A DNA stretch of 38,997 nt from Cloacibacterium rupense (GTDB lineage Bacteria; Bacteroidota; Bacteroidia; Flavobacteriales; Weeksellaceae): contig NZ_BMLV01000003.1 of assembly GCF_014645495.1 (NCBI RefSeq), positions 300,628-339,624 on the forward strand. Reading direction: 5' to 3'. A program made the position numbers and the translations under genes. A model generated the notes under the pieces. The model had not been told where the DNA came from. It did no database searches and worked only from the letters and a program-made list of their open reading frames with translations. Positions 31,673-38,997 of the stretch are shown here, piece after piece (position 1 is the first letter of the stretch; each line of letters opens with the position of its first letter).

Positions 31673-33613
31673 TTACTCTATCTGCATCGCTACTTCTTCC
31701 CAATCTTGCATGGTTGCTGTCAATTCCTTTTTAAGAGCTTCATACTTTTCTAATTCTTGTTGAGAAGGGTTGGTTTTGCCAAAAATTTCTTCTAACGAGG
31801 CAATTTCTCTTTCATAATCAGAGATTTTTTCTTCTAATTTTTTTAATTTATTTTGAAGATTTTTTTGCTCTTTACTTATAAAGTTTGATTGGGTTTGGTG
31901 TGGTTTCACATCGTTTGAATGAGTTTGATTTTGTTTTTCAATTTTTGGCTCAACTTCATTTTGGCTCAGTTTAGATTTCTCCGCAGAAATTTCTCTGATG
32001 GTTTCTTTTTGTCGATATTCTAAGTATTCATTAATATTCCCTAAAAACTCCTTCATAGAACCATCTCTAAACTCGAAAATCTTATCGCATAATCCTTGCA
32101 AAAATTCTCTATCGTGAGAAATCACAATCACCGTTCCTTCAAATTTCTGAAGAGCAATTTTGATAATTTCTTTAGATTGAATATCTAAGTGATTGGTAGG
32201 TTCGTCCATAATCAAAGTATTGAACGGACGAAGTAATAATTTACAAAGCGCCAAACGGTTTCTCTCACCACCAGAAAGCACTTTTGTCTTTTTTTGCACC
32301 GCTTCACCTGTAAAAAGGAAACTTCCGAGCAAATCTCTTACTCTAGGTCTGGTTTCTTCTGTAGCAGCATCTTCGGCTTCTTGCAGTACGGTTTTATCTG
32401 GCGTAAGAACTTCCTCTTGATTTTGTGCAAAATAACCAATATTTACATTGTGACCAAGATTCCATTCACCTGTATAATCTTTTATATCACCTGCTAAAAT
32501 TTTGGCTAGCGTAGTTTTACCTTGTCCGTTTTGCCCAAGAAGTGCAATTCTGTCGCCTCTTTGCACAAAGAAATCTACATTGTCAAAAACCTGATGATTT
32601 CCGTATTTTTTACCTAATTTGTTAGCTTCGAAGATTACTTTTCCAGGAACTACACTCTGCACAAAACGGATATTAAATTTAGAAACATCATCATTCTCTA
32701 CTTCAATTCTTTCAATCTTATCCAATTTTTTAATCAAAGACTGTGCAAAAGCAGCTTTAGTAGCACTCGCACGGAATTTATTGATGTTATCTTCCATCTG
32801 CTTAATTTCCGCATCCTGATTTTTCTTCGCCTGAATTAGTTTTTCTTTTCTATCTTTTCTTAGCTCTAGATATTTGGTATAATTGGCTTTATAATCATCT
32901 ACTTTTTTATTGTTAATATCAAAAGTTCGGTTACAAACCGCAGTCATAAACTGCTTATCGTGACTTACCAAAACAATAGCGCCGTTATAATCCTTCAAGA
33001 AATTTTCTAGCCAAATGATAGATTCCATATCCAAGTGATTGGTAGGCTCATCTAAAAGGAGTAAATCATTATTTTGAAGGAGCAGTTTCGCCAATTCTAT
33101 TCTCATTCTCCATCCGCCAGAAAACTCATCGGTAACTCTATCAAAATCTGCCGCTTTGAAACCCAAACCTAGCAAAACTTTTTCTACATCACCTTCTAGA
33201 TTATACGCATCGTGATGATGAAGAATATCATTTAGGTCGGTCATTCTATGGATTAAATCATGGTAAGCATCAGATTCATAATCTGTTCTGGTTGCTAATT
33301 GATGGTTAACATCTTCCAATTCTTTTTTCCAAGCATTAATTTGCTCAAATGCTTGTAATGTTTCATTCCAAACGGTTCTACCTTTTACAAAATCTAAATC
33401 TTGCTTTAGAAAACCAATCGTAATGTTCCCTTCTGGCACAATATTCCCTTCGAAGAAAGTAATTTCTCCGGAAAGCATTTTGAGAATAGTAGATTTACCT
33501 GCACCATTTTTACCAACAAGACCTACTTTATCATCTTTTTTGATAGTGAAATTTACATCTCTAAAAAGATAATTTCCTGAATGGTGAAGACCAAGACTTT
33601 GAACTGAAATCAT
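31673..33613 (-). CDS. ABC-F family ATPase (Uup/YdiF-like)
   Basis: 646 residues. Two ATP-binding domains: the first with GLVGKNGAGKSTILKM, EFSGGWRMRIELAKLL and LLLDEPTNHLDMESI; the second with ALLGQNGQGKTTLAKI, LSGGERNRLALCKLLL and LIMDEPTNHLDIQSK. Between them is the P-site tRNA-interaction linker (KDRKEKLIQAKKNQDAEIKQ, KAAFAQSLIKKLDKIE). After residue ~555 comes a charged, Gln/Lys-rich spacer and a C-terminal coiled coil (NKLKKLEEKISDYEREIASL). No membrane helices: ABC-F proteins act on the ribosome. Some relatives protect against antibiotics, others help translation of difficult mRNAs; the Uup-like layout favours the housekeeping kind. Upstream on the strand is tRNA-Gln. Confidence 0.94.
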   Translation of the reverse strand: MISVQSLGLHHSGNYLFRDVNFTIKKDDKVGLVGKNGAGKSTILKMLSGEITFFEGNIVPEGNITIGFLKQDLDFVKGRTVWNETLQAFEQINAWKKELEDVNHQLATRTDYESDAYHDLIHRMTDLNDILHHHDAYNLEGDVEKVLLGLGFKAADFDRVTDEFSGGWRMRIELAKLLLQNNDLLLLDEPTNHLDMESIIWLENFLKDYNGAIVLVSHDKQFMTAVCNRTFDINNKKVDDYKANYTKYLELRKDRKEKLIQAKKNQDAEIKQMEDNINKFRASATKAAFAQSLIKKLDKIERIEVENDDVSKFNIRFVQSVVPGKVIFEANKLGKKYGNHQVFDNVDFFVQRGDRIALLGQNGQGKTTLAKILAGDIKDYTGEWNLGHNVNIGYFAQNQEEVLTPDKTVLQEAEDAATEETRPRVRDLLGSFLFTGEAVQKKTKVLSGGERNRLALCKLLLRPFNTLIMDEPTNHLDIQSKEIIKIALQKFEGTVIVISHDREFLQGLCDKIFEFRDGSMKEFLGNINEYLEYRQKETIREISAEKSKLSQNEVEPKIEKQNQTHSNDVKPHQTQSNFISKEQKNLQNKLKKLEEKISDYEREIASLEEIFGKTNPSQQELEKYEALKKELTATMQDWEEVAMQIE

Positions 33614-33660
33614 TTTTTCTTATTTGAATTAAGTATTTAAAATTACCAAAAACTACATTT

Positions 33661-33695
33661 AAACAAAAAAGCCTTCCGAAAACTCAGAAGGCTTT
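33661..33695 (-). terminator. Terminator of tRNA-Gln
   Basis: Nine-bp perfect stem AAAGCCTTC / GAAGGCTTT (33668-33676, 33687-33695); on the minus strand it is followed by a T run. It begins directly after the tRNA 3' end. Confidence 0.85.
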
Positions 33696-33698
33696 ATG

Positions 33699-33772
33699 TG
33701 GTAGACTCACAGGGATTCGAACCCCGACAGACGGTACCAAAAACCGTAGTGCTACCGTTACACCATGAGTCT
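33699..33772 (-). tRNA. tRNA-Gln (anticodon TTG)
   Basis: The minus strand folds into a complete cloverleaf of 74 bases: acceptor arm AGACTCA / TGAGTCT, anticodon stem ACGGT / ACCGT around loop TTTTGGT (anticodon TTG, read as Gln), T arm CGGGG-TTCGAAT-CCCTG, discriminator A, and an encoded CCA (33701-33699). It reads as a single-tRNA unit with its own promoter and terminator. Confidence 0.96.
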
Positions 33773-33790
33773 ATACCGTTTTTGGTGGTG

Positions 33791-33820
33791 CAAATTTAAA
33801 ACTTTTTTTTCTATTTGCAA
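33791..33820 (-). promoter_or_regulatory. Promoter of tRNA-Gln
   Basis: Minus strand TTG (33820-33818), exactly 19 bases, TAAATTTG (33798-33791), 18 bases before the tRNA 5' end. Its ideal spacing calibrates the other promoters in the window. Confidence 0.75.
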
Positions 33821-33941
33821 GACATTAAACAAAAAAAAATCAAAAAAAAATCTATTTCACTGAATTTCAAAGCATTTTTTTCATTCTCTCCTTCAATAAT
33901 TCTCATAAAGAAACCACGACTTTCTTCTTCTACAAAATTTG

Positions 33942-33949
33942 TATCTTTG
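33942..33949 (+). promoter_or_regulatory. -7 promoter element of the HMG-CoA reductase operon
   Basis: TATCTTTG, 21 bases before the ATG at 33971; no clear TTG upstream. It lies inside the longest possible N-terminal extension of the gene, arguing against that longer start. Confidence 0.55.
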
Positions 33950-33970
33950 AGCATCAAAAAAATAATTTCT

Positions 33971-35305
33971 ATGAATCACAAACCAGTAGAAGGTTTTTCT
34001 AAACTTTCTAAACAAGGGAAAATAGACTGGCTCATTACAGAATACCTAGAAGGAAACCAAGAATATCAACAGATTCTTCAGCAATATTGGAACGAAAATC
34101 CTGCGCTACAAAAACTACACGAAGAATTTTCTGAAAATACCATTTCTAACTTTTATATGCCTTACGGAATTGCACCCAATTTCCTTATTGATGGAAAACT
34201 GATGGCTTTACCAATGGCTGTAGAAGAAAGTTCTGTGGTGGCTGCTGCGTCTAAATCTGCTAAATTTTGGATAGAAAGAGGCGGTTTCAAAACGACGATT
34301 ATTAACAACGAAAAATTAGGACATACGCATTTTATCTTCAAAGTAGAAGCTCATAAATTATTGCATTTTTTTAATTTTACTTTAAAGAAAAAACTCTTTG
34401 AAGCTACCCAAGATATTACCGCTAATATGCGAAATCGTGGTGGCGGAATTCTAGACATTAAATTGATAGACAAAACCTCTGAACTAGAAAATTACTATCA
34501 ACTGAAAGCAAGTTTTGATACAGTAGATTCTATGGGCGCTAATTTCATTAACTCTTGTCTAGAACAATTCGGGAAAACTTTAAAAGAAGAAGTTGCCCAA
34601 TCTACAGATTTTTCACAAACAGAAAAAGATTCACTGCAAATTGTAATGAATATTCTCTCTAATTTTACTCCAGATTGTATTGTAAGAGCCGAAGTTTCTT
34701 GTAAAATTGAAGATTTGAAAGACGACAGCGGAATTTCTAATGAAGAATTCGCTTGGAAATTTAAACAAGCCGTTACTATTGCAGAAATAGAACCTTATAG
34801 AGCAACTACGCATAACAAAGGCATTATGAACGGTGTAGATGCGGTGGTAATTGCCACAGGAAATGATTTCCGTGCTACCGAAGCTTGTGCACACGCTTAT
34901 GCAAGTAAAGATGGTAAGTACAAATCGCTTACGCATTGTACTACAGACAACGGAATTTTCAGATTTTGGATAGATTTGCCAATTTCTGTGGGAGTTGTTG
35001 GTGGTTTAACGCAGCTTCATCCTTTGGTTAAATTTTCTTTGGCACTTCTTGGAAAACCATCTGCACAAGAATTGATGAGTATTTTGGCTGTTTCTGGTTT
35101 AGCTCAAAATTTTGCAGCACTTCGTTCTTTGGTGACTACAGGAATTCAAAAAGGACATATGAAAATGCATTTGTTCAATATCTTAAATCAATTTGGCGCT
35201 ACGGAAGAAGAAAAACAATATTTTGTAAATTATTTTAAAGACAAAACCGTAAGTCATCACGAAGTGATTTCGGAATTGGAAAAGATAAGAAAAATACAAT
35301 CATGA
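33971..35305 (+). CDS. Hydroxymethylglutaryl-CoA reductase (class II-like)
   Basis: 444 residues from the ATG at 33971; the longer frame to 33815 would run through the tRNA promoter and is Lys/Ser-rich junk-like. It reduces HMG-CoA to mevalonate, the committed step of the mevalonate route to isoprenoids used by many flavobacteria. Seen: VEESSVVAAAS with the catalytic Glu, GANFINSC (the DAMGAN-like substrate motif reads DSMGAN), THNKGIMNGVDAV with the catalytic Lys, IATGNDFRA with the Asp, SVGVVGGLTQLHP, and GHMKMH with the His that protonates CoA. No membrane anchor, as in class II enzymes. Its stop overlaps the next ATG by four bases (ATGA). Confidence 0.94.
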   Translation: MNHKPVEGFSKLSKQGKIDWLITEYLEGNQEYQQILQQYWNENPALQKLHEEFSENTISNFYMPYGIAPNFLIDGKLMALPMAVEESSVVAAASKSAKFWIERGGFKTTIINNEKLGHTHFIFKVEAHKLLHFFNFTLKKKLFEATQDITANMRNRGGGILDIKLIDKTSELENYYQLKASFDTVDSMGANFINSCLEQFGKTLKEEVAQSTDFSQTEKDSLQIVMNILSNFTPDCIVRAEVSCKIEDLKDDSGISNEEFAWKFKQAVTIAEIEPYRATTHNKGIMNGVDAVVIATGNDFRATEACAHAYASKDGKYKSLTHCTTDNGIFRFWIDLPISVGVVGGLTQLHPLVKFSLALLGKPSAQELMSILAVSGLAQNFAALRSLVTTGIQKGHMKMHLFNILNQFGATEEEKQYFVNYFKDKTVSHHEVISELEKIRKIQS

Positions 35306-36048
35306 AATATTTATATTTAATCAATTTATTTTTATTGGGAAGTTTGTTTGTTGGTGCGCAAGAAAGAGCAATTATTGACAAAGAAGTTTCAGAAATTTAT
35401 AAAAATTATAGTAATAAAGTTGAAAATTTACAGAAAAAAAGTTTTTCTGAAATAGATGCTCAATATAAAAAAACGAAATCCGAAAAAAAATTAGAAGAAT
35501 TAGATGAAAAATACATTAAGATTCGAGAAGTTTTTTTAGTTGATCAAGAAAAATTTCAACAAGAAAAGTTACTTAAACTAAGAAATCTAGTGGACGAAGT
35601 AAAAAAACGTTATCCATTAATAGGAAAAGTAGCATCAGCAAAAAATGAAAATGAGAAAACAGAAAATTATCCACCACCTCCTACTTCCGGACAAAAAATT
35701 ATTCAAAATGGTGTAAAAGGGCATCTTATTAAATCTCCAAGTTACGATTTAAATAAATCTGACGAATTAAAACTTGAAGAAAAGGATAAAATTAGGAAAA
35801 ATTTTTCTGAAAACTTTAGAATTGATTACATTAATACTAATGATGATATTTTGAAAACAAGATTACTAATCAATGTGGATTCTGATGGAAGTTTAAAAGA
35901 TATTACTGCAGAAGGCGTCAATGAAGAAGTAAACTTACTTTCAATTTTAACCATTTATAGTTTAAATATCAAATTGGAACCTTATGAAAATGGCGGATAT
36001 TTTTTAGTAAGAAAATTTACATTGCCAATATCATTAAATTTTGAATAG
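35302..36048 (+). CDS. Secreted protein with coiled-coil and TonB-C-like end
   Basis: 248 residues. Signal peptide MKYLYLINLFLLGSLFVGAQ. Residues ~25-105 are a Lys/Glu-rich coiled coil (NKVENLQKKSFSEIDAQYKK), then a Pro-rich spacer (NYPPPPTSGQ). Residues ~165-248 look like a TonB C-terminal domain: FRIDYIN, LLINVDSDGSLKDITAEGVN, and the closing RKFTLPISLNFE, a pattern of flavobacterial energy-transducer-like proteins that end in FxxPIxxxFE. The protein lacks a typical TonB membrane anchor, so it is secreted or periplasmic rather than a canonical TonB. Overlaps HMG-CoA reductase by ATGA, so it is translationally coupled to it, with no evident functional link. Confidence 0.65.
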   Translation: MKYLYLINLFLLGSLFVGAQERAIIDKEVSEIYKNYSNKVENLQKKSFSEIDAQYKKTKSEKKLEELDEKYIKIREVFLVDQEKFQQEKLLKLRNLVDEVKKRYPLIGKVASAKNENEKTENYPPPPTSGQKIIQNGVKGHLIKSPSYDLNKSDELKLEEKDKIRKNFSENFRIDYINTNDDILKTRLLINVDSDGSLKDITAEGVNEEVNLLSILTIYSLNIKLEPYENGGYFLVRKFTLPISLNFE

Positions 36049-36052
36049 AAAT

Positions 36053-36439
36053 ATGAAAAACCTAACCTTAATAATCGGCGCATTCTACGGAATGCTTTCA
36101 GTAATTCTAGGCGCTTTCGGAGCGCACGCTTTTAAGAAAGTTCTTTCTATAGAAAGATTAACCAGTTTTGAAACTGGTGTTAAATACCAAATGTACCACG
36201 CATTATTATTACTTATTATCGGTTTTTTCTTTAAGTTTGATACAGGAATAGAAAAATGGGCTTCTTGGTGCATTATTTTGGGAGTTATTTTCTTCTCTGT
36301 TAGCATCTATTTCCTGAGTTTTCAAGAAGTTTGGGGTGTAAGTCTAAAGTTTTTAGGCCCAATTACCCCAATTGGCGGACTGCTTATGATTATAGGATGG
36401 ACGTTATTAATATTAATATTCATCAAAAATAAATTTTAA
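36053..36439 (+). CDS. DUF423 family membrane protein
   Basis: 128 residues from the ATG at 36053 (the in-frame TTG at 36041 is less likely). The start LTLIIGAFYGMLSVILGAFGAHAFKK is the family signature with GAFGAHA. Four membrane helices: 3-25, 50-65 (YHALLLLIIGFFF), 73-93 (ASWCIILGVIFFSVSIYFLS) and 104-125 (GPITPIGGLLMIIGWTLLIL). Conserved FxTGVxYQMYHAL matches YgdD-like relatives. No activity is known. It begins 4 bases after the preceding stop and ends 4 bases before the next gene, so it sits in the middle of an operon. Confidence 0.88.
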   Translation: MKNLTLIIGAFYGMLSVILGAFGAHAFKKVLSIERLTSFETGVKYQMYHALLLLIIGFFFKFDTGIEKWASWCIILGVIFFSVSIYFLSFQEVWGVSLKFLGPITPIGGLLMIIGWTLLILIFIKNKF

Positions 36440-36443
36440 AACA

Positions 36444-36995
36444 ATGAAAAAAAAATTCACCTTATTAGCGTTTTTAATGATTTCTGGTTTTTTATTTTCA
36501 CAACAGATTAAAGAAGAAATAGTAGGAAATCCTTTCAAAATTTCTTATCCTAGTAATTACGTAAAGACTTATGATTTAAATGATTCTGCTTCTTTGCAAA
36601 TTATGAATGGTATTCAAGAAAAATTTACAATTATTATACAAGATAATATTGAAGCTTTAGATGCACTTAAAATGAATTTTGCCAGTACAGAAGAAGCCAT
36701 CAATTTTTATGCTAAAGAACTTATTTCTGGCTTAGAAGAAAACAATTTAAAAAAAATATCTGCCCCAAAAAATTTCCTTATCAACGGTTATAACAGTACC
36801 GAAATAACAATCGAAGGTCAAACTACAGATGGAGAAACCAAAGAAAAAATAGAGTTTTTCTATCTCTATACTGTTATTAAAACTCCTTATAATTATTATC
36901 AAATCTTATCTTGGAGCAGCTTAGACAACAAAAAACAATTTGAAGAAGAATTTAGAAACATCGCAAAATCTTTCAAAGAAATTGCTGTAAAATAA
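36444..36995 (+). CDS. Secreted protein of unknown function (PsbP/DcrB-like fold possible)
   Basis: 183 residues. Signal peptide MKKKFTLLAFLMISGFLFSQ. The mature part starts GNPFKISYPSNYVKTYDLND, followed by strands and amphipathic helices (EEAINFYAKELISGLEEN) and FLYTVIKTPYNYYQILSWSS, ending KKQFEEEFRNIAKSFKE. The alternation of edge strands and a final helix resembles the PsbP/DcrB fold seen in many small exported proteins, a weak resemblance only. I recognise no active site. Last gene of the HMG-CoA reductase operon; sucC has its own promoter downstream. Confidence 0.7.
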   Translation: MKKKFTLLAFLMISGFLFSQQIKEEIVGNPFKISYPSNYVKTYDLNDSASLQIMNGIQEKFTIIIQDNIEALDALKMNFASTEEAINFYAKELISGLEENNLKKISAPKNFLINGYNSTEITIEGQTTDGETKEKIEFFYLYTVIKTPYNYYQILSWSSLDNKKQFEEEFRNIAKSFKEIAVK

Positions 36996-37024
36996 CAGAT
37001 ATACAATTTTAGCAATTTTTATAA

Positions 37025-37053
37025 TTTGCTCCCATTATTTTTTCATATTTTTG
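37025..37053 (+). promoter_or_regulatory. Promoter of sucC
   Basis: TTTG (37025-37028), 17 bases, TATTTTTG (37046-37053); 36 bases before the ATG. Confidence 0.6.
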
Positions 37054-37089
37054 TGAAAACTAACTTTTAAATAAAATTTTAGAAATATT

Positions 37090-38280
37090 ATGAATCTTCA
37101 CGAGTATCAATCAAAAGAGATTTTAGCTTCTTACGGCGTTAGAATCCAACGTGGTTTTGTAGCAAACAACGTAGAGGAAGCTGTAGCAGCTGCTGATAAA
37201 TTAAAAGAATTGACCGGAAACGAAGGTTGGGTAGTTAAAGCCCAAGTTCACGCTGGTGGTAGAGGTAAAGGTGGCGGTGTAAAATTTTCACCAAACTATG
37301 ACAAACTAAAAGAAAATGCTCAGAACATTATTGGGATGAGATTAGTTACCCCTCAAACTTCAGCAGAAGGTAAATTGGTAAACTCTGTTTTGGTTGCAGA
37401 AGATGTATATTATCCTGGCGAAACTGAAACTAAAGAATTCTATGTTTCTATCCTTTTAGATAGAGCTTTAGGTAAAAATACGGTGGTTTATTCTACAGAA
37501 GGTGGTATGGATATTGAGCACGTAGCAGAAGTTACACCTCACCTTATTCACAAAGAAGTTATTGATCCTACTTTAGGTTTACAAGGTTTCCAAGCTAGAA
37601 AAATCGCTTTCAACCTTGGTTTATCAGGTGATTCTTTCAAAGAATTTGTAAAATTCATTGATGCACTTTACAAAGCGTATGTAGGAATAGACGCATCTTT
37701 ATTCGAAATCAACCCAGTTCTTAAAACTTCTGACAATAAAATTATTGCTGTAGATGCTAAAGTAACTTTAGATGACAATTCACTTTTCCGTCACAAAGAT
37801 TTAGCAGAACTAAGAGACAAAAGAGAAGAAGACCCTATGGATGTAGAAGCTGGGGAAGCTGGTCTTAATTTCGTGAAATTAGACGGTAACGTAGCTTGTA
37901 TGGTAAACGGAGCTGGACTTGCTATGGCTACTATGGATATCATTAAACTTTCTGGTGGTAATCCAGCCAATTTCCTAGACGTTGGTGGTACTGCAGATGC
38001 ACAAAGAGTACAAACCGCTTTCGGAATTATCTTAAGAGACCCAAATGTAAAAGCAATTCTTATTAATATTTTTGGAGGAATTGTACGTTGCGACAGAGTA
38101 GCTCAAGGTGTAGTAGACGCTTACAAAGCAATGGGAAGCCTTCCAGTTCCTTTAATTGTACGTCTTCAAGGTACAAACGCTGTAGAAGCGAAGCAATTAA
38201 TAGACGATGCAGGTTTACCAATTCACTCAGCAATTACTCTAGAAGAAGCCGCAAACAAAGTATCAGAAGTTTTAGCATAA
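37090..38280 (+). CDS. sucC: Succinate-CoA ligase (ADP-forming) beta subunit
   Basis: 396 residues, full length. With the alpha subunit (SucD, not in this window) it converts succinyl-CoA, ADP and phosphate to succinate, CoA and ATP in the TCA cycle. Seen: start MNLHEYQSKEILASYGV, ATP-grasp loop VKAQVHAGGRGKGGGVKF, FEINPVL, DAKVTLDDNSLFRHKDL and the C-terminal CoA-ligase domain motifs ANFLDVGGTADAQRV and INIFGGIVRCDRVAQG. The last half holds a power-helix like segment in the domain that meets SucD. Codon use is richer in G/C than neighbours, typical of a highly expressed gene. It is followed by a strong terminator. Confidence 0.97.
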   Translation: MNLHEYQSKEILASYGVRIQRGFVANNVEEAVAAADKLKELTGNEGWVVKAQVHAGGRGKGGGVKFSPNYDKLKENAQNIIGMRLVTPQTSAEGKLVNSVLVAEDVYYPGETETKEFYVSILLDRALGKNTVVYSTEGGMDIEHVAEVTPHLIHKEVIDPTLGLQGFQARKIAFNLGLSGDSFKEFVKFIDALYKAYVGIDASLFEINPVLKTSDNKIIAVDAKVTLDDNSLFRHKDLAELRDKREEDPMDVEAGEAGLNFVKLDGNVACMVNGAGLAMATMDIIKLSGGNPANFLDVGGTADAQRVQTAFGIILRDPNVKAILINIFGGIVRCDRVAQGVVDAYKAMGSLPVPLIVRLQGTNAVEAKQLIDDAGLPIHSAITLEEAANKVSEVLA

Positions 38281-38302
38281 AAAAACTTCACTTCAAATAA
38301 TC

Positions 38303-38334
38303 AAATCCGTTCTATTTTAGGACGGATTTTTTTT
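38303..38334 (+). terminator. Rho-independent terminator of sucC
   Basis: Stem AAATCCGTTC / GGACGGATTT (38303-38312, 38320-38329, one G-T pair), 7-base loop, then a T run. sucD is therefore not transcribed as a direct continuation here. Confidence 0.9.
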
Positions 38335-38462
38335 GGGCAATCCCTCATTCCAAAGCAATGCCAACGCTTATTCGGGTCGGGCTATCCGTTACAATCTTTT
38401 TTTTCAAACGCTATTCCTAGCAAAAAAAAGGATTTCCACTACTATCCCTATTGCAAAGTGAC
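38335..38462. repeat. Palindromic intergenic element, copy 2
   Basis: After the sucC terminator: GGTCGGGCTATCCGTTACAA with TCTTTTTTTT (38375-38404) faces AAAAAAAAGGATTTCCACT and ACTATCCC (38422-38447) as an imperfect inverted repeat around TCAAACGCTATTCCTAGC. It matches, in wording, an element I recall from many flavobacterial intergenic regions, and it is related to the weaker copy at 4128-4288. Both copies directly follow a terminator between convergent genes. Confidence 0.6.
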
Positions 38463-38478
38463 CAGAAAATAAGAACAA

Positions 38479-38823
38479 TTACTTCACATAAGTATGTTTT
38501 CTATCTCCATCATAGCAAACCCATTCGTGAGCAATTATAGTATCTTTCTTATGAATATAAAATACTAATTCTCCTTTCTTTTTTACAATAGTATCACCTA
38601 CTACAATTTCTTTCTTATATTCATCCCACCATCTATTTTCATTATCACAAAATTTCACTTTTTTACTTATAGGATCATAACCTTTGGTTTTGAATAAATT
38701 AGGGTATTCCGACGGTGGAATTATTACAACCAAATTAAATTCATCTTCTAAAATATAATTTCTAGATCTATCACAATCAACACAAGATATGATAAGAAAA
38801 CATAAAGATAAAACAGATTTCAT
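38479..38823 (-). CDS. Putative lipoprotein of unknown function
   Basis: 114 residues. The ATG at 38823 gives the signal MKSVLSLCFLIISC with lipid-attachment Cys14; a longer in-frame reading to 38979 would extend through the rRNA terminator and into 5S rRNA, so it is rejected. The mature part is short and acidic then basic (NLVVIIPPSEYPNLFKTKGY, KVKFCDNENRWWDEYKKEI, KKKGELVFYIHKKDTIIAHE). I do not recognise a family. It sits between sucC and the rRNA operon, on the minus strand, separated from both by repeats and terminators. Confidence 0.7.
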   Translation of the reverse strand: MKSVLSLCFLIISCVDCDRSRNYILEDEFNLVVIIPPSEYPNLFKTKGYDPISKKVKFCDNENRWWDEYKKEIVVGDTIVKKKGELVFYIHKKDTIIAHEWVCYDGDRKHTYVK

Positions 38824-38895
38824 CAGAAATAACAGTATTTCATCTACTATTCCAATTACAAAAACATCAAACGCCAAGCATCTAGCAAAAGTACA

Positions 38896-38934
38896 AAAAC
38901 AAAAAAAGCTCATCAACGTTGTTGATGAGCTTTT
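38896..38934 (-). terminator. rRNA operon terminator
   Basis: Perfect 14-bp stem AAAAGCTCATCAAC / GTTGATGAGCTTTT (38904-38917, 38921-38934), 3-base loop; on the minus strand a T run follows. It lies just past the 5S 3' end. Confidence 0.9.
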
Positions 38935-38942
38935 AATAAAAA

Positions 38943-38997
38943 CTGGCGGCGACCTACTCTCCCGCGTTAGCAGTACCATCGGCGCTAGAGGGCTTAA
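38943..38997 (-). rRNA. rrf: 5S ribosomal RNA, 3' part
   Basis: On the minus strand the sequence ends with GGTACTGC...GCGGGAGAGTAGGTCGCCGCC, the conserved 3' half of Bacteroidetes 5S rRNA. About 55 of ~110 bases are present; the rest and the 23S and 16S genes would lie beyond the window's right edge, transcribed towards it from the right. The exact 3' end is approximate. Confidence 0.9.

Noticed and set aside
33774-33790. CCGTTTTTGGTGG next to tRNA-Gln resembling its anticodon arm
   Set aside because: Only a short match, probably chance or a trace of local duplication; it does not form a second tRNA.
33815-33970. N-terminal extension of HMG-CoA reductase by 52 codons
   Set aside because: It overlaps the tRNA-Gln promoter and the gene's own TATCTTTG element, starts at a non-ATG codon, and is Lys/Ser-rich without family similarity; the ATG at 33971 fits the family start.
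38824-38979. Longer start for the small lipoprotein
   Set aside because: It would include the rRNA terminator and 5S rRNA; the ATG at 38823 gives a proper lipoprotein signal.
1-38997. Mobile element, prophage or defence island
   Set aside because: No transposase, integrase, phage structural or toxin-antitoxin gene was found; the repeats are short and confined to gaps between genes.

Overview
The window is chromosomal DNA from a flavobacterium, most likely a Weeksellaceae member of the Chryseobacterium/Cloacibacterium kind. The support is low GC, A-rich leaders without Shine-Dalgarno sites, many promoters of the Bacteroidetes type (TTG, 17-23 bases, TAnnTTTG), and gene sets typical of the group: rpmB-rpmG-DUF4295-ftsY, DUF4290-murA, GIN-domain lipoprotein, HMG-CoA reductase and GlsB. 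The assignment rests on remembered family knowledge, not on a search. No phage, insertion sequence, CRISPR array, integron or defence island is visible; this is core and housekeeping sequence.

Layout. Positions 1-1013 hold two secreted surface-type proteins, the first cut by the window edge. 1117-4068 (+) carries a haem-binding-domain protein, a DCC thiol-disulfide protein, DUF4290 and murA. 4296-5448 (-) holds a DUF1801 protein and a YiiX-like lipoprotein, divergent from an aminotransferase, a YfiT-like DinB protein and murB (to 8565). 8572-12517 (-) holds a ComF-type phosphoribosyltransferase, a DUF4442 protein, a small lipoprotein and an M3 peptidase (Dcp) interrupted by an in-frame stop. 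12701-16214 (+) holds a GIN-domain lipoprotein, upp, ribBA and a YdeI-like protein. 16222-22658 (-) holds fmt, recQ, two tandem OmpA paralogues and folK, divergent from sppA (+). 24518-28310 (-) holds glsB-like, ftsY, DUF4295, rpmG, rpmB and lnt. 28558-31367 (+) is an iron-uptake pair: a TonB-dependent siderophore receptor and a PepSY-type membrane protein. After an unannotated transcription unit come an ABC-F protein and tRNA-Gln (-), then HMG-CoA reductase with three small envelope genes, sucC (+), a small lipoprotein (-), and the 3' end of a 5S rRNA (-), which marks the end of an rRNA operon lying beyond the window.

How the genes relate. Several serve the envelope: murA and murB in peptidoglycan precursor synthesis, lnt in lipoprotein acylation, sppA and ftsY in secretion, and OmpA proteins in anchoring. 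Others serve cofactor and nucleotide metabolism (ribBA, folK, upp, fmt), isoprenoid synthesis (HMG-CoA reductase) and the TCA cycle (sucC).

Points most worth a second look: (1) a self-contained promoter-to-terminator unit at 31398-31618 with no ATG on its strand, a candidate small RNA; (2) two 23-bp near-palindromes with the same right arm bracketing the siderophore-receptor promoter; (3) a single nonsense codon splitting Dcp; (4) a RibBA whose GTP cyclohydrolase II half lacks the zinc cysteines; (5) MurA with Asp at the usual Cys position, predicting fosfomycin insensitivity; (6) several different palindromic or short tandem repeats in the gaps between genes.
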